Assembly (NCBI GenBank): GCA_017547975.1
Contig: JAFYNU010000167.1
Span: forward strand, 1 to 11,653
DNA: 11,653 nucleotides
Reading direction: 5' to 3'
Origin: Clostridia bacterium
GTDB lineage: Bacteria > Bacillota > Clostridia > Oscillospirales > QAMX01
Shown here: positions 1 through 7,108 of the stretch, in pieces
Layout: each line of letters begins with the position of its first letter
How positions within the stretch are numbered: position 1 is the first letter of the stretch
The notes under the pieces: generated by a model
What the model was told of the DNA's origin: nothing
What the model saw: only the letters and a program-made list of their open reading frames with translations
The model's database searches: none
Program-made: the position numbers and the translations under genes

Positions 1-26
1 AAAGTACAGATTATTAACCACCCCTC

Positions 27-55
27 TTGTAATCCCGGAAAGTGCGTGATATAAT
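27..55 (+). promoter_or_regulatory. sigma-A-type promoter of the surface operon
   Basis: A -35 box TTGTAA (27-32) is separated by exactly 17 bp from a perfect -10 box TATAAT (50-55). The -10 box is preceded by TGA (47-49), an extended -10 motif. Predicted transcription start is near 62, leaving a leader of about 115 nt before the first gene at 178. It is the only good promoter I see for the three genes ending at 3764. Confidence 0.75.
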
Positions 56-74
56 ACTTTTTATGTATAAAATG

Positions 75-101
75 CAGGCTTTGAACATGGCTCAAAACCT
101 G
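75..101 (+). other. possible leader hairpin of the surface operon
   Basis: CAGG-C-TTTGA (75-84) can pair with TCAAA-A-CCTG (92-101) around a 7-base loop, giving nine pairs with one C/A mismatch. It lies within the predicted 5' untranslated leader and overlaps the right arm of the 9-bp inverted repeat. It has no T tract, so it is not a terminator. It could stabilise the messenger or be incidental. Confidence 0.3.
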
Positions 102-165
102 TACTTTACGGGACAATGGCATAAATTGATTTAATGAAGACAGAATGATTGAAAAGAACATGTAT

Positions 166-171
166 AGGAGG
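166..171 (+). promoter_or_regulatory. ribosome binding site that fixes the start of the MBL-fold gene
   Basis: AGGAGG at 166-171 lies six bases before the ATG at 178. An in-frame ATG at 145 has no comparable site upstream, so 178 is the preferred start. Confidence 0.85.
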
Positions 172-177
172 ACGTGT

Positions 178-1761
178 ATGAGCGACAACATGAAAATTTT
201 TCGCTGGATTGGTGCAATCTGGCTTGCGCTAATTGGCCTTCTCTTCGCAGTGGCTCTCAGCCCCATCGCTCTGATTCCCCTTTTGTTGGCGGCTGTTATT
301 ACGGCCCCAATTCCCGCTGTAATCGACTTGAAGAAGAAGGTGGGCTTCCCATCATGGGCATCCGTCGTGGTAGCCCTGTGGTTGCCAATTATGGGGCTGT
401 TCCTTGGTGGACTGGCCGCACCCACTCCTGAAATCGATACCAGTGAACCGGAAGGAATTGTCATGGAGGATTCCTCCGAGGTTGCTGAAACCGAAATCCA
501 ACTGGAAGCGGAATCCGACACCATCATCATCCCGGATGATACCGAGACCGAAGTGGAATCTGAACCGGAATCGGAGAGTGAAAGCGAGTCCGAAGTGGCT
601 ACGGAGCCGGAGTCTGAATCGGAGGAAGCGACTGATCTACCGGAATCTGAGACGCTTCCGGCAGGCAAGTCGTTCTCCGTTCACTTCATCGACGTGGGGC
701 AGGCAGATGCGGCCCTGGTCGAATGTGATGGGCATTATATGCTCATCGATGGCGGGAACAAGGAAGATTCCAGTGTCATTTTCTCCGTTCTCAAGAAGAA
801 ATACATAAACAAGCTCGATATTGTTGTTGGAACCCATGCACACGAGGACCACATCGGCGGCCTGCCGGGTGCGTTCAAATACGCAACGGCAGAGCTGACG
901 TTATGTCCGGTCGATAGCTATTCCTCGGATGCCTTTGCAGATTTTAAGAAGTATGCCGACCAGAATGGTGGCGGTATTACCGTTCCTAAGGTTGGGGCAA
1001 CGTACAAACTTGGAAGTGCTACGGTGGAAATCCTCGGATTGAATGCCGGGGGTGACTCCAACAACTCCTCTATTGTTCTTCGCATCGATTACGGTGCGAC
1101 CTCATTCCTGTTCACCGGAGACGCTGAACGTGAAGCAGAACAGGCTCTTTTGAGTGCGGGAAAGAATCTTAGTGCTACTGTCCTCAAGGTGGGTCACCAC
1201 GGCAGCGAAAGCGGCACGTCCTACGTCTTCCTGCGGGAAGTCATGCCGTCCTACGCCGTCATTTCGGTGGGGGAGGGGAACTCCTACGGTCATCCGACCG
1301 ACGAGGTCCTGAGCCGTCTGAGAGACGCCGACGTGAAGACCTTCCGGACCGACCTGCAGGGCGACGTCTACTGCACGTCTGATGGCAAAACTGTCAGCTT
1401 CTCGGTCGATCGCAATGCGGACGCCGATACGCTGACCGCTCCTGCACCTTCTGTAGTGGAACCGGAAACCAACAGCGAGAATTCCTCAACTTCAAGCTCA
1501 AGCGAATCAACGGGCAGCTCGGGGAGTGGGTCTGGTTCTGGAAGCTCCTCGAAGCCTGAGACTGAGCCTGAACCGGAGCCGGAGAGCGAAGAGACCCCTG
1601 CTGGTACAGACTATATCGGGAATAAAAAAACCAAGAAATTCCACTATCCATCTTGTAGCAGTGTGGACGATATGAATGAAAGCAATAAATTTTACTATAC
1701 CGGGACTCGGGACGAAATGATTGACATGGGATACGTGGCGTGCAAACGATGCCATCCATAA
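178..1761 (+). CDS. ComEC/Rec2-like metallo-beta-lactamase-fold surface protein with C-terminal Ada-like zinc module
   Basis: The 527-residue protein begins with two hydrophobic segments (about 11-45 and 58-80), so it is membrane anchored. A very acidic Glu/Ser/Thr linker (about 85-160) leads to an MBL-fold domain (about 164-412). That domain shows IDVGQADA (171-178), the metal motif H220-x-H222-x-D224-H225, D315 in FTGDAE, H340/H341 in VGHHGS and H372 in GHPTDE. This is the signature of the domain C-terminal to ComEC channels, proposed to be a nuclease on incoming DNA, but the ComEC channel is absent here. A Ser/Gly/Glu linker (430-475) is followed by a tail (about 478-527) with C493, C522 and C525 resembling the zinc module of Ada, a combination common in Clostridia. 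A hydrolase acting outside the membrane, perhaps on nucleic acid or a phosphoester, is inferred; the substrate is unknown. It is first in an operon, 15 bp before the next gene. Confidence 0.85.
   Translation: MSDNMKIFRWIGAIWLALIGLLFAVALSPIALIPLLLAAVITAPIPAVIDLKKKVGFPSWASVVVALWLPIMGLFLGGLAAPTPEIDTSEPEGIVMEDSSEVAETEIQLEAESDTIIIPDDTETEVESEPESESESESEVATEPESESEEATDLPESETLPAGKSFSVHFIDVGQADAALVECDGHYMLIDGGNKEDSSVIFSVLKKKYINKLDIVVGTHAHEDHIGGLPGAFKYATAELTLCPVDSYSSDAFADFKKYADQNGGGITVPKVGATYKLGSATVEILGLNAGGDSNNSSIVLRIDYGATSFLFTGDAEREAEQALLSAGKNLSATVLKVGHHGSESGTSYVFLREVMPSYAVISVGEGNSYGHPTDEVLSRLRDADVKTFRTDLQGDVYCTSDGKTVSFSVDRNADADTLTAPAPSVVEPETNSENSSTSSSSESTGSSGSGSGSGSSSKPETEPEPEPESEETPAGTDYIGNKKTKKFHYPSCSSVDDMNESNKFYYTGTRDEMIDMGYVACKRCHP
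430..657 (+). repeat. acidic Glu/Ser low-complexity linker-coding stretch
   Basis: Codons here give a low-complexity run of Glu, Ser, Thr and Pro with repeated (S/P)ES units, for example ESESESES at about residues 131-138. A second Ser/Gly then Pro/Glu run is encoded at about 1465-1599. Together they bracket the MBL domain like stalks. Such linkers are typical of surface proteins that must span the wall, and repetitive codons can slip during replication. Confidence 0.7.
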
Positions 1762-1776
1762 TCGGGGAGGGACTAC

Positions 1777-2184
1777 ATGATGAAGAAAATTATTGCCCTG
1801 GCGTTCGCCCTGGCGGTCATCACCGGCATTGCCGTTTCCTCTTTTGCCGCTGACGACACCTCTGATATCCGGATGTCGGCTGACATCGAAGGGGGCCTTG
1901 AGGTTGGGGACACTGCCCAATTTGAGGTGGCGCTTGACGGAGAGGGTTATCCTGGCGTTGCCTGGGCGACCAGCGACCCAGAGATCGCCAGGATAAACGA
2001 GGACGGCGTTCTCAATGCCCTGAAACCCGGTACAGTAACGGTCATGGCGACCGCCGAAGACGGATTCTCCACCTCCTGGGAGGTACGTGTCAGAACCCGG
2101 ACGGAGACCATTGTAATCGCTGCCGTAGCCGTAGCGGTTGTCGCCGGTGCGGCGGCATGGTTTGTTTGGAAGAAAAAACGATAA
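1777..2184 (+). CDS. small secreted single-BIG2-domain protein with C-terminal membrane anchor
   Basis: This 135-residue protein has a signal peptide (1-24, likely cut after SFA), one bacterial Ig-like group 2 domain (about 30-107) with the typical WATSDPEIARINEDG and PGTVTVMATAEDG strands, and a C-terminal transmembrane helix (about 111-130) ending in WKKKR. There is no LPxTG sortase signal, so it should be held by the membrane helix with the Ig domain outside. GGGAGGG about six bases upstream supports the start. The domain closely resembles the last BIG2 domain of the next gene product. BIG2 domains mediate adhesion or act as spacers. A partner role to the neighbouring surface proteins is inferred from the operon; no enzyme activity is visible. 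Confidence 0.8.
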   Translation: MMKKIIALAFALAVITGIAVSSFAADDTSDIRMSADIEGGLEVGDTAQFEVALDGEGYPGVAWATSDPEIARINEDGVLNALKPGTVTVMATAEDGFSTSWEVRVRTRTETIVIAAVAVAVVAGAAAWFVWKKKR

Positions 2185-2207
2185 GATAACGTGGGTGAGT
2201 GAAGCAA

Positions 2208-3764
2208 ATGAAAAATGTGTTTAAGAGCGTTCTGTCAGCCTTCTGCATTGTCCTTCTTGCTATGGCATTTACAACGGTTACGTTTGCTCACGGAGGAAGA
2301 ACTGACGGAAGCGGTGGCCACAAGGACAATAAAAACAAAAGCGGTCTCGGATATTATCACTACCACTGTGGTGGATATCCCGCACATCTTCATCCGGGAG
2401 GATACTGTCCTTACCATGACACTTTTCCGTCAAGCGTAAAAATTAAAGTCAAGAAAACCACACTGAAACTCGGGGAAACAATGGATTTCGATGCAGTTGT
2501 GTACCCATCGAATGCCTGTGATACATATGCAGACATAGAGTGCAGCGATGATGATGTTATAAGAATTAGTGGCGATACCATTGAGGCTGTTGGTTATGGC
2601 ACGGCAACGATTACTGCCGAAACCTTCAACGGAAAGAAAGCCAAAATTAAGATAACAGTCAAAGAGATTGTCGCTAAGAAGGTGACTGTTGATGGGTTAC
2701 ATGAGGATAACAAATACTTTGTCCACGACAAGCTGAGTTTGAAAGCGATAATCACGCCGGAAAACGTGGATAATCCGTCGATAGAATGGAGTAGTAGCGA
2801 CTCTAAAATAGCAACGGTGTCTTTGTATGGTGAGGTTGAGCTACTTTCGGAGGGGAAGGTAACTATTACGGCAACTGCAAGTAATGGGGTTACTGGAAAG
2901 GTGACGCTGAACGTAAAGGAAATTCCCGTTGACGATGTAGATATCCAAGAAGAAAAAATCGAGCTTCTGCTTGGAGAAGAGTACGATTTGGCAGCAGAAA
3001 TATCTCCGTCCGATGCCTCGTTCCCGGAATTGCAATGGGGGTCTGAGAACGTCCTTGTTGCAACGGTTACGGAGAATGGTACAGTTCGGGCAACCGGGGT
3101 GGGGGAGGCAACAATTTCTGCGGTTGCAAAAAGCGGGAAGTATGACTCGGTTGTTGTTTCTGTAAGAGAAATCGTTGCAGAGTCGGCAGAAATTTCCGGG
3201 GTCGATGAACTCTTGATTGGAAAGACCAGCCACCTCAAAGTAGAGTTTACACCGCAAGATACGACGATACAAGATGTGGTTTGGAGTGTTGATGACACCG
3301 ATGTAATTGGCATCGACCAAGAGGGCAATATCCTTGCAAAGAACGTAGGGAAAACGATAATTCGTATTGCCCATAAGGATGTCGAAGCAAATTTGGAAAT
3401 TGAGGTTCTGCCCATCTTGGTGACGGAAATTTCAATTGGAACCGACATCGATGGGTCAATTGAAAAAGGGGATATTGCCTACTTTGCAGCCACAGTGCTT
3501 CCGGAAGATGCAACCTATCCAGAAATAACGTGGAGTGTTGATGACACCGAGGTTGCGGAAATAAACGAAGATGGTCTGCTGATAGCAAAGAAAGCAGGAA
3601 AGGTCAAGGTTATAGCTACGACTGGCGATGGTTTCTCCGAGGAATACGAGGTGCGGGTTCGAGTGCAGACAAAAGTGGTCCTGCTTGGAGCATGTGCCAC
3701 CATGACTGCTGGGGTGTTAGGTGTAGCTGGTACCAGCTCTGCAAGGAAGAAAAGACAAAAGTAA
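2208..3764 (+). CDS. secreted YHYH-motif protein with five BIG2 Ig-like domains and membrane anchor
   Basis: The 518-residue protein has a signal peptide (1-27, cut after TFA) followed by a His/Cys/Gly-rich YHYH module (28-70) with HGGRTDGSGGH, GYYHYHCGG, PAHLH and GYCPYH. This module occurs at the N-terminus of many secreted Firmicute proteins and looks metal binding, though its role is not established. Five BIG2 repeats of about 80 residues follow (roughly 77-152, 157-238, 243-321, 326-401, 406-486), then a hydrophobic helix (488-509) and a basic tail. It is probably an outward-facing surface or adhesion protein. The ATG at 2208 gives the best signal peptide; a GTG at 2199 is in frame and cannot be excluded, since both have only a weak GGTGAG-type site. 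The gene is visibly more A/T-rich than those downstream. It is last in the operon and followed by a terminator. Confidence 0.82.
   Translation: MKNVFKSVLSAFCIVLLAMAFTTVTFAHGGRTDGSGGHKDNKNKSGLGYYHYHCGGYPAHLHPGGYCPYHDTFPSSVKIKVKKTTLKLGETMDFDAVVYPSNACDTYADIECSDDDVIRISGDTIEAVGYGTATITAETFNGKKAKIKITVKEIVAKKVTVDGLHEDNKYFVHDKLSLKAIITPENVDNPSIEWSSSDSKIATVSLYGEVELLSEGKVTITATASNGVTGKVTLNVKEIPVDDVDIQEEKIELLLGEEYDLAAEISPSDASFPELQWGSENVLVATVTENGTVRATGVGEATISAVAKSGKYDSVVVSVREIVAESAEISGVDELLIGKTSHLKVEFTPQDTTIQDVVWSVDDTDVIGIDQEGNILAKNVGKTIIRIAHKDVEANLEIEVLPILVTEISIGTDIDGSIEKGDIAYFAATVLPEDATYPEITWSVDDTEVAEINEDGLLIAKKAGKVKVIATTGDGFSEEYEVRVRVQTKVVLLGACATMTAGVLGVAGTSSARKKRQK
3282..3550 (+). repeat. 20-bp exact direct repeat in adjacent BIG2 repeats
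   Basis: TGGAGTGTTGATGACACCGA occurs at 3282-3301 and again at 3531-3550, 249 bp (83 codons) apart. This equals one BIG2 repeat period. Both copies encode WSVDDT in equivalent strands of domains 4 and 5. DNA-level identity suggests recent module duplication or gene conversion and could allow recombination that changes the domain count. Confidence 0.75.
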
Positions 3765-3772
3765 CTATAACA

Positions 3773-3836
3773 GATGCGAACCCCACCCTTGCCAGATTTC
3801 CGGTAGGGGTGGGGTTATGCTTTGCATCATTTTTTT
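3773..3836 (+). terminator. rho-independent terminator of the surface operon
   Basis: AACCCCACCC (3779-3788) pairs perfectly with GGGTGGGGTT (3807-3816). An outer GATGC/GCATC pairing (3773-3777 with 3824-3828) extends the structure, and T7 follows at 3830-3836. It starts nine bases after the surface operon stop. Its T tract touches the stop codon of the convergent GH20 gene. Read from the minus strand the same stem lacks a good T tract, so it may stop leftward transcripts only weakly. Confidence 0.85.
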
Positions 3837-5719
3837 CAGATAATGCTCGGGGTAAACACTGCGGAGAAGCGGTCCCAGTCGTAGCGGAGGTACTGGCCGT
3901 CGATGGGGCCCCGGAAGAGGAGGCGTTCGGCGGCGAGCTCGTCGATGGATTCGATTTCGCCGGCCAGGTAGGCACCCAGGCGGGCTTCCACGGTATCGAA
4001 GCGGGCGATGAGGGCACCGTAGCGCAGGTCGTGGACTTCCCAGCCGAAGGGCTTGTTGTAGAAGAACCAGCTGTCCCGGTGGGCTTTGCGGGCTTCTTCC
4101 AGGAGGGCGGCGATTTCCCGGCTTTCGTCTTTCAGCTCGGCAAGCTTGGCCTTGTCGCCGGCGTCATAGGCGGCCTTCAGCCGCAGACCGTAGTCGGCCT
4201 TCTGGCGAAGGAGGCAGGCCAGCTTTTCGATAACCTTCATGGCCGGGGCGGTCATGGGGGTCACCTTGGCCTTGGCGAGGGTTTCCATGGCGGTTTCATA
4301 GTAGCCCTTGAAGTCGATGCCGGCCAGGCTCTTGTCGGCAAGACCGACGAGGGGATCGTTGTAGACCAGGGCCCGGGAGGCGCCGTGTTCGTCGTTGCCC
4401 GGTTCGGGGTATTCGATGCACTGGGCGGAGATGAGGGAGGCGTAGTCCTCGCCGCTGGCGCGCTTGAGGGTGGCGCTGAGGGTGGCCTCGTCAAAGGCAC
4501 CGGTGTAGTCGTAGTCGGCGTAGAGGGCGAAATGGGCAACCGCCAGGATCAGGCTGGCTTCGCTGCCGTCGTGCCATACGGTGGCAATGGCACCCTTGGT
4601 ACCGGCCTTGCGGCAGGCGTCCAGGGCGGGAACCGAGTTGCGCAGGGAGCGGTTGAACTGGGGTGCGAAACCGCCCCAGCACCAGATGCCACCGGCAAAG
4701 ATGGTGTCCCGGCCGAAAAGGGCGTGCTTTTCCAGGTTGGAGGCGTAGAAGTTTTCGTCGGCGTTGTAGTAGTCCCAGAACACCGGGGTCACGTTGGCGG
4801 GCAGGTTTTCGCCCACGTTTTCGGGGAGCTTAACCCGCACGTCGTAGTCCACGAAGCCCTCGATCTTCTGCTCCTGGCCCGCCATGCGGAAGAACATATC
4901 GCTCCAGATCATGGGTTCCAGACCCATGTCGGCGGCGATCTGGGCAACCCGCTTCAGGTGGCGGAAGTAGATGGCGGAGCGCTTTTCGTAGCCGTTCAGG
5001 TCCAGGAACTTGCCAAGGCCCAGGTCGTGGGTTTCGTCCATGCCCATGTGGAGTTTTTTGGTGGAGAAGCACTTTTTCACCTGGGTCAGGGCCTGGGTGA
5101 CAAAGCGATAGGTTTCTTCGGAGCCTTCCAGAAGGACGTTTGCGGTGTCGGCAATGTCCTTGTTGGCATCCCAGCGCAGGGTGGTGGCCAGGTGGCCCAA
5201 AAGTTGGATGCAGGGGATCAGCTCGATGCCAAGCTTCAGGGCGTAGGCATCCAGATCCCGGAGCTCTTCTTCGGTGTAGCGGCCCCGCATGTAACCAAAG
5301 TAGGGACGTTCGGGGACTTCATACATGTCCTCGGTGTAGAGCATGAAGGTGTTCATCCCCATCAGAGACAGCACCCGGAAGAGGTACTTCACGTGCTCGG
5401 GCTTCATGACGGCGTTGCGGGAGGTGTCGAACATGGTGCCGTTCATGGTGAAAAGGGGAGTTTCCCGCATTTCTTTGGCGCCGTCCTCCCGGTATGCGGC
5501 AACCAGGGAAGCCAGGGAGCGGAAGAAACGGGCCTTGCCGCCGCCGTAGAGGATGGTGGCTCTGTCTCCGTCAAGGACGTAGCTTGCCAGGGGCTCGTTC
5601 TGTTCCTTCACGGTGACGGTGAGGTCGGGGGAGTCGGAGGGGGCGATGCCCAGCTGTTCGGCAACCAGGCTGATGCCGTCGGCAAGGGATTCGGCACCGA
5701 TAAATTTGATCTTGAGCAT
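3836..5719 (-). CDS. cytoplasmic GH20 beta-N-acetylhexosaminidase
   Basis: The 627-residue protein lacks a signal peptide. An N-terminal alpha/beta domain (about 1-90, GH20b-like) precedes the TIM barrel (about 91-400). The barrel carries the catalytic Asp-Glu pair D228-E229 in HMGMDETHDLGLG, the acid/base pair of substrate-assisted GH20 enzymes. Barrel-side motifs include IQLLGHLA (171-178) and IWSDMF (271-276), with aromatics near WCWGG (346-350). A helical C-terminal region (about 480-627) follows. The layout resembles non-secreted exo-hexosaminidases such as Streptococcus GcnA and Paenibacillus Hex1. It should remove terminal beta-GlcNAc or GalNAc from imported oligosaccharides. AAAGGAG (complement of 5729-5735) lies nine bases before the start. 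It is third in a leftward operon, 33 bp after the MATE gene. Exact substrate is unknown; the family call is strong. Confidence 0.9.
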   Translation of the reverse strand: MLKIKFIGAESLADGISLVAEQLGIAPSDSPDLTVTVKEQNEPLASYVLDGDRATILYGGGKARFFRSLASLVAAYREDGAKEMRETPLFTMNGTMFDTSRNAVMKPEHVKYLFRVLSLMGMNTFMLYTEDMYEVPERPYFGYMRGRYTEEELRDLDAYALKLGIELIPCIQLLGHLATTLRWDANKDIADTANVLLEGSEETYRFVTQALTQVKKCFSTKKLHMGMDETHDLGLGKFLDLNGYEKRSAIYFRHLKRVAQIAADMGLEPMIWSDMFFRMAGQEQKIEGFVDYDVRVKLPENVGENLPANVTPVFWDYYNADENFYASNLEKHALFGRDTIFAGGIWCWGGFAPQFNRSLRNSVPALDACRKAGTKGAIATVWHDGSEASLILAVAHFALYADYDYTGAFDEATLSATLKRASGEDYASLISAQCIEYPEPGNDEHGASRALVYNDPLVGLADKSLAGIDFKGYYETAMETLAKAKVTPMTAPAMKVIEKLACLLRQKADYGLRLKAAYDAGDKAKLAELKDESREIAALLEEARKAHRDSWFFYNKPFGWEVHDLRYGALIARFDTVEARLGAYLAGEIESIDELAAERLLFRGPIDGQYLRYDWDRFSAVFTPSII

Positions 5720-5752
5720 AAATAGATACTCCTTTGTTCAATTATGATACGA

Positions 5753-7108
5753 TTATACAAGCGCTTTGCCGCGCCATTTTCCGCTGAAGAAACGCCACAG
5801 GAAGAGAGCCGACCGCAGGACCCAGTCGGAGAACATGGCAAGCCATACCCCCAATACACCCAAATCAAAGGCGTAAGCCAAAACGTAGCTCAAAAGGACC
5901 CGCATGGTCCACATGGAAACCACCGAAACCGTCATGGTGAAGCGCACGTCGCCGCTGGCCCGCAGGGAGTTGGGCATAACGAAGGAGCTCTCGTGGAAGA
6001 AGCAGGCAACCACACAGGCTACCTGGATCAGGACAATGGCCTCCGCGCTTGCTTCGGGGGAGATGGCGAAGAAGGAAAGAATGAAAGGAGCCGCAAAAAA
6101 GAGGGACATACTGACACAGGTGGTCATCAGGGCCGCCGAACCGATGAGCTTCAGGGTGTACCGTTTGGCCTGGTCGTATTCCCTGGCACCCACACAGCGT
6201 CCCACCACGGTGATCATGGAAAGGGACACGCCGGAGCCGCAGATGTAGATGACGTTGCAGATGGTGCCCGCCACGGCGTTGGCCGAAATGGCGGCGGTAC
6301 CGAAGGTGGTGATGATTCCCTGGGTCAGGAGCTTGCCCACCTGGAACATACCGTTTTCCAGACCGCTGGGGACTGCCACCTTCAGGATGGAGGAAAACAC
6401 GCTCCAGGAGAAGGTGGGGCGGAAAAGATGGTTCACGTAGATTTCCTGGGATGGATTGACCACCAGAATTACCATAATCACGCAACCCACAACACGGGCC
6501 AGTAGGGTGGCGGTACCGGCACCGGCCACGCCCATACCAAGCCCCACGATCATGATGGCATTGCCGCCCACGTTCACCAGATTCATGATGGTGGAGGTGA
6601 AAAGGGATATCCGGGAGTTACCCATGGTGCGGAATACGGCGGCGCAGGCGGAGTATACCGCAAAGAAGGGCAGGGAGAATCCGGTGATCAGAAAATAGGT
6701 GGCACCGTTTGCCATAACGTCGGCCTCCAGGGAGCCATATACCAAGCGCAGGATGGGCACCCGAAGAAGAGCAATGACAATGGCGAAGATGCCGCCGATG
6801 GCGGCACAGACGTAAAGCAGCTGCTTTGCCGCCCGGGAGGCACTGCTGGGGTCCTTTTTTCCCAGATACTGGGAGCAGATGACGGCGCCGCCGGTGGCCA
6901 GGGCGGAAAACACCGTGATGAAGAGCACGTTGATGGAGTCCACCACCGAAATGCCCGAAACCGCCGCTTCGCCGCATCCCGCCACCATCATGGTGTCGGC
7001 CATGCCGATGGTAACGGCCAGAAGCTGTTCCAGAATCAGGGGGATGATCAGTTTGCGAAGCTGCGCCCCGGTGAACATGGGGGCAGAAGAGGAAAGTTCT
7101 TTTTTCAT
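5753..7108 (-). CDS. MATE family efflux transporter
   Basis: The 451-residue protein is hydrophobic throughout with about 12 predicted membrane helices in two halves, the usual length for a MATE (multidrug and toxic compound extrusion) antiporter. Family features include PLILEQLLAVTIGMADTMMV in helix 1, the pseudo-symmetric second-half motif AVPSGLENGMFQ, and the GLGMGVAGAGTATLLARVVG stretch. It should export an organic compound using a Na+ or H+ gradient. Its ATG overlaps the upstream TIM-barrel gene stop (ATGA, 7105-7108) and no Shine-Dalgarno precedes it, so translation is probably coupled. Placement between two carbohydrate enzymes suggests it exports a pathway product or a toxic sugar derivative, but this is inference; a general drug efflux role is equally possible. 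Confidence 0.92.
   Translation of the reverse strand: MKKELSSSAPMFTGAQLRKLIIPLILEQLLAVTIGMADTMMVAGCGEAAVSGISVVDSINVLFITVFSALATGGAVICSQYLGKKDPSSASRAAKQLLYVCAAIGGIFAIVIALLRVPILRLVYGSLEADVMANGATYFLITGFSLPFFAVYSACAAVFRTMGNSRISLFTSTIMNLVNVGGNAIMIVGLGMGVAGAGTATLLARVVGCVIMVILVVNPSQEIYVNHLFRPTFSWSVFSSILKVAVPSGLENGMFQVGKLLTQGIITTFGTAAISANAVAGTICNVIYICGSGVSLSMITVVGRCVGAREYDQAKRYTLKLIGSAALMTTCVSMSLFFAAPFILSFFAISPEASAEAIVLIQVACVVACFFHESSFVMPNSLRASGDVRFTMTVSVVSMWTMRVLLSYVLAYAFDLGVLGVWLAMFSDWVLRSALFLWRFFSGKWRGKALV

Larger units (their letters stand above)
1..107. repeat. 9-bp inverted repeat pair bracketing the surface-operon promoter
   Basis: AAAGTACAG at 1-9 is the exact reverse complement of CTGTACTTT at 99-107. 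The pair encloses 89 bp containing the rightward promoter at 27-55. The left arm starts at the first base of the window, so it may be longer than visible. Possible roles are paired operator half-sites, recombination sites of an invertible promoter, or coincidence. The repeat is certain from the sequence; its function is inference. Confidence 0.45.

Noticed and set aside
63..134. 23-codon open frame in the leader of the surface operon
   Set aside because: It starts at the predicted transcript start with no ribosome site, and its sequence has no leader-peptide feature such as repeated regulatory codons.
3692..3764. Possible sortase signal at the C-terminus of the BIG2 protein
   Set aside because: No LPxTG or NPxTx-like motif precedes the hydrophobic stretch, so a plain membrane anchor is the better reading.
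3692..5725. 677-codon open frame on the + strand
   Set aside because: It is antisense to the GH20 gene. Its Gly/Val/Ala-rich low-complexity product shows no domain, and the opposite strand has clear GH20 catalytic motifs and a ribosome site.
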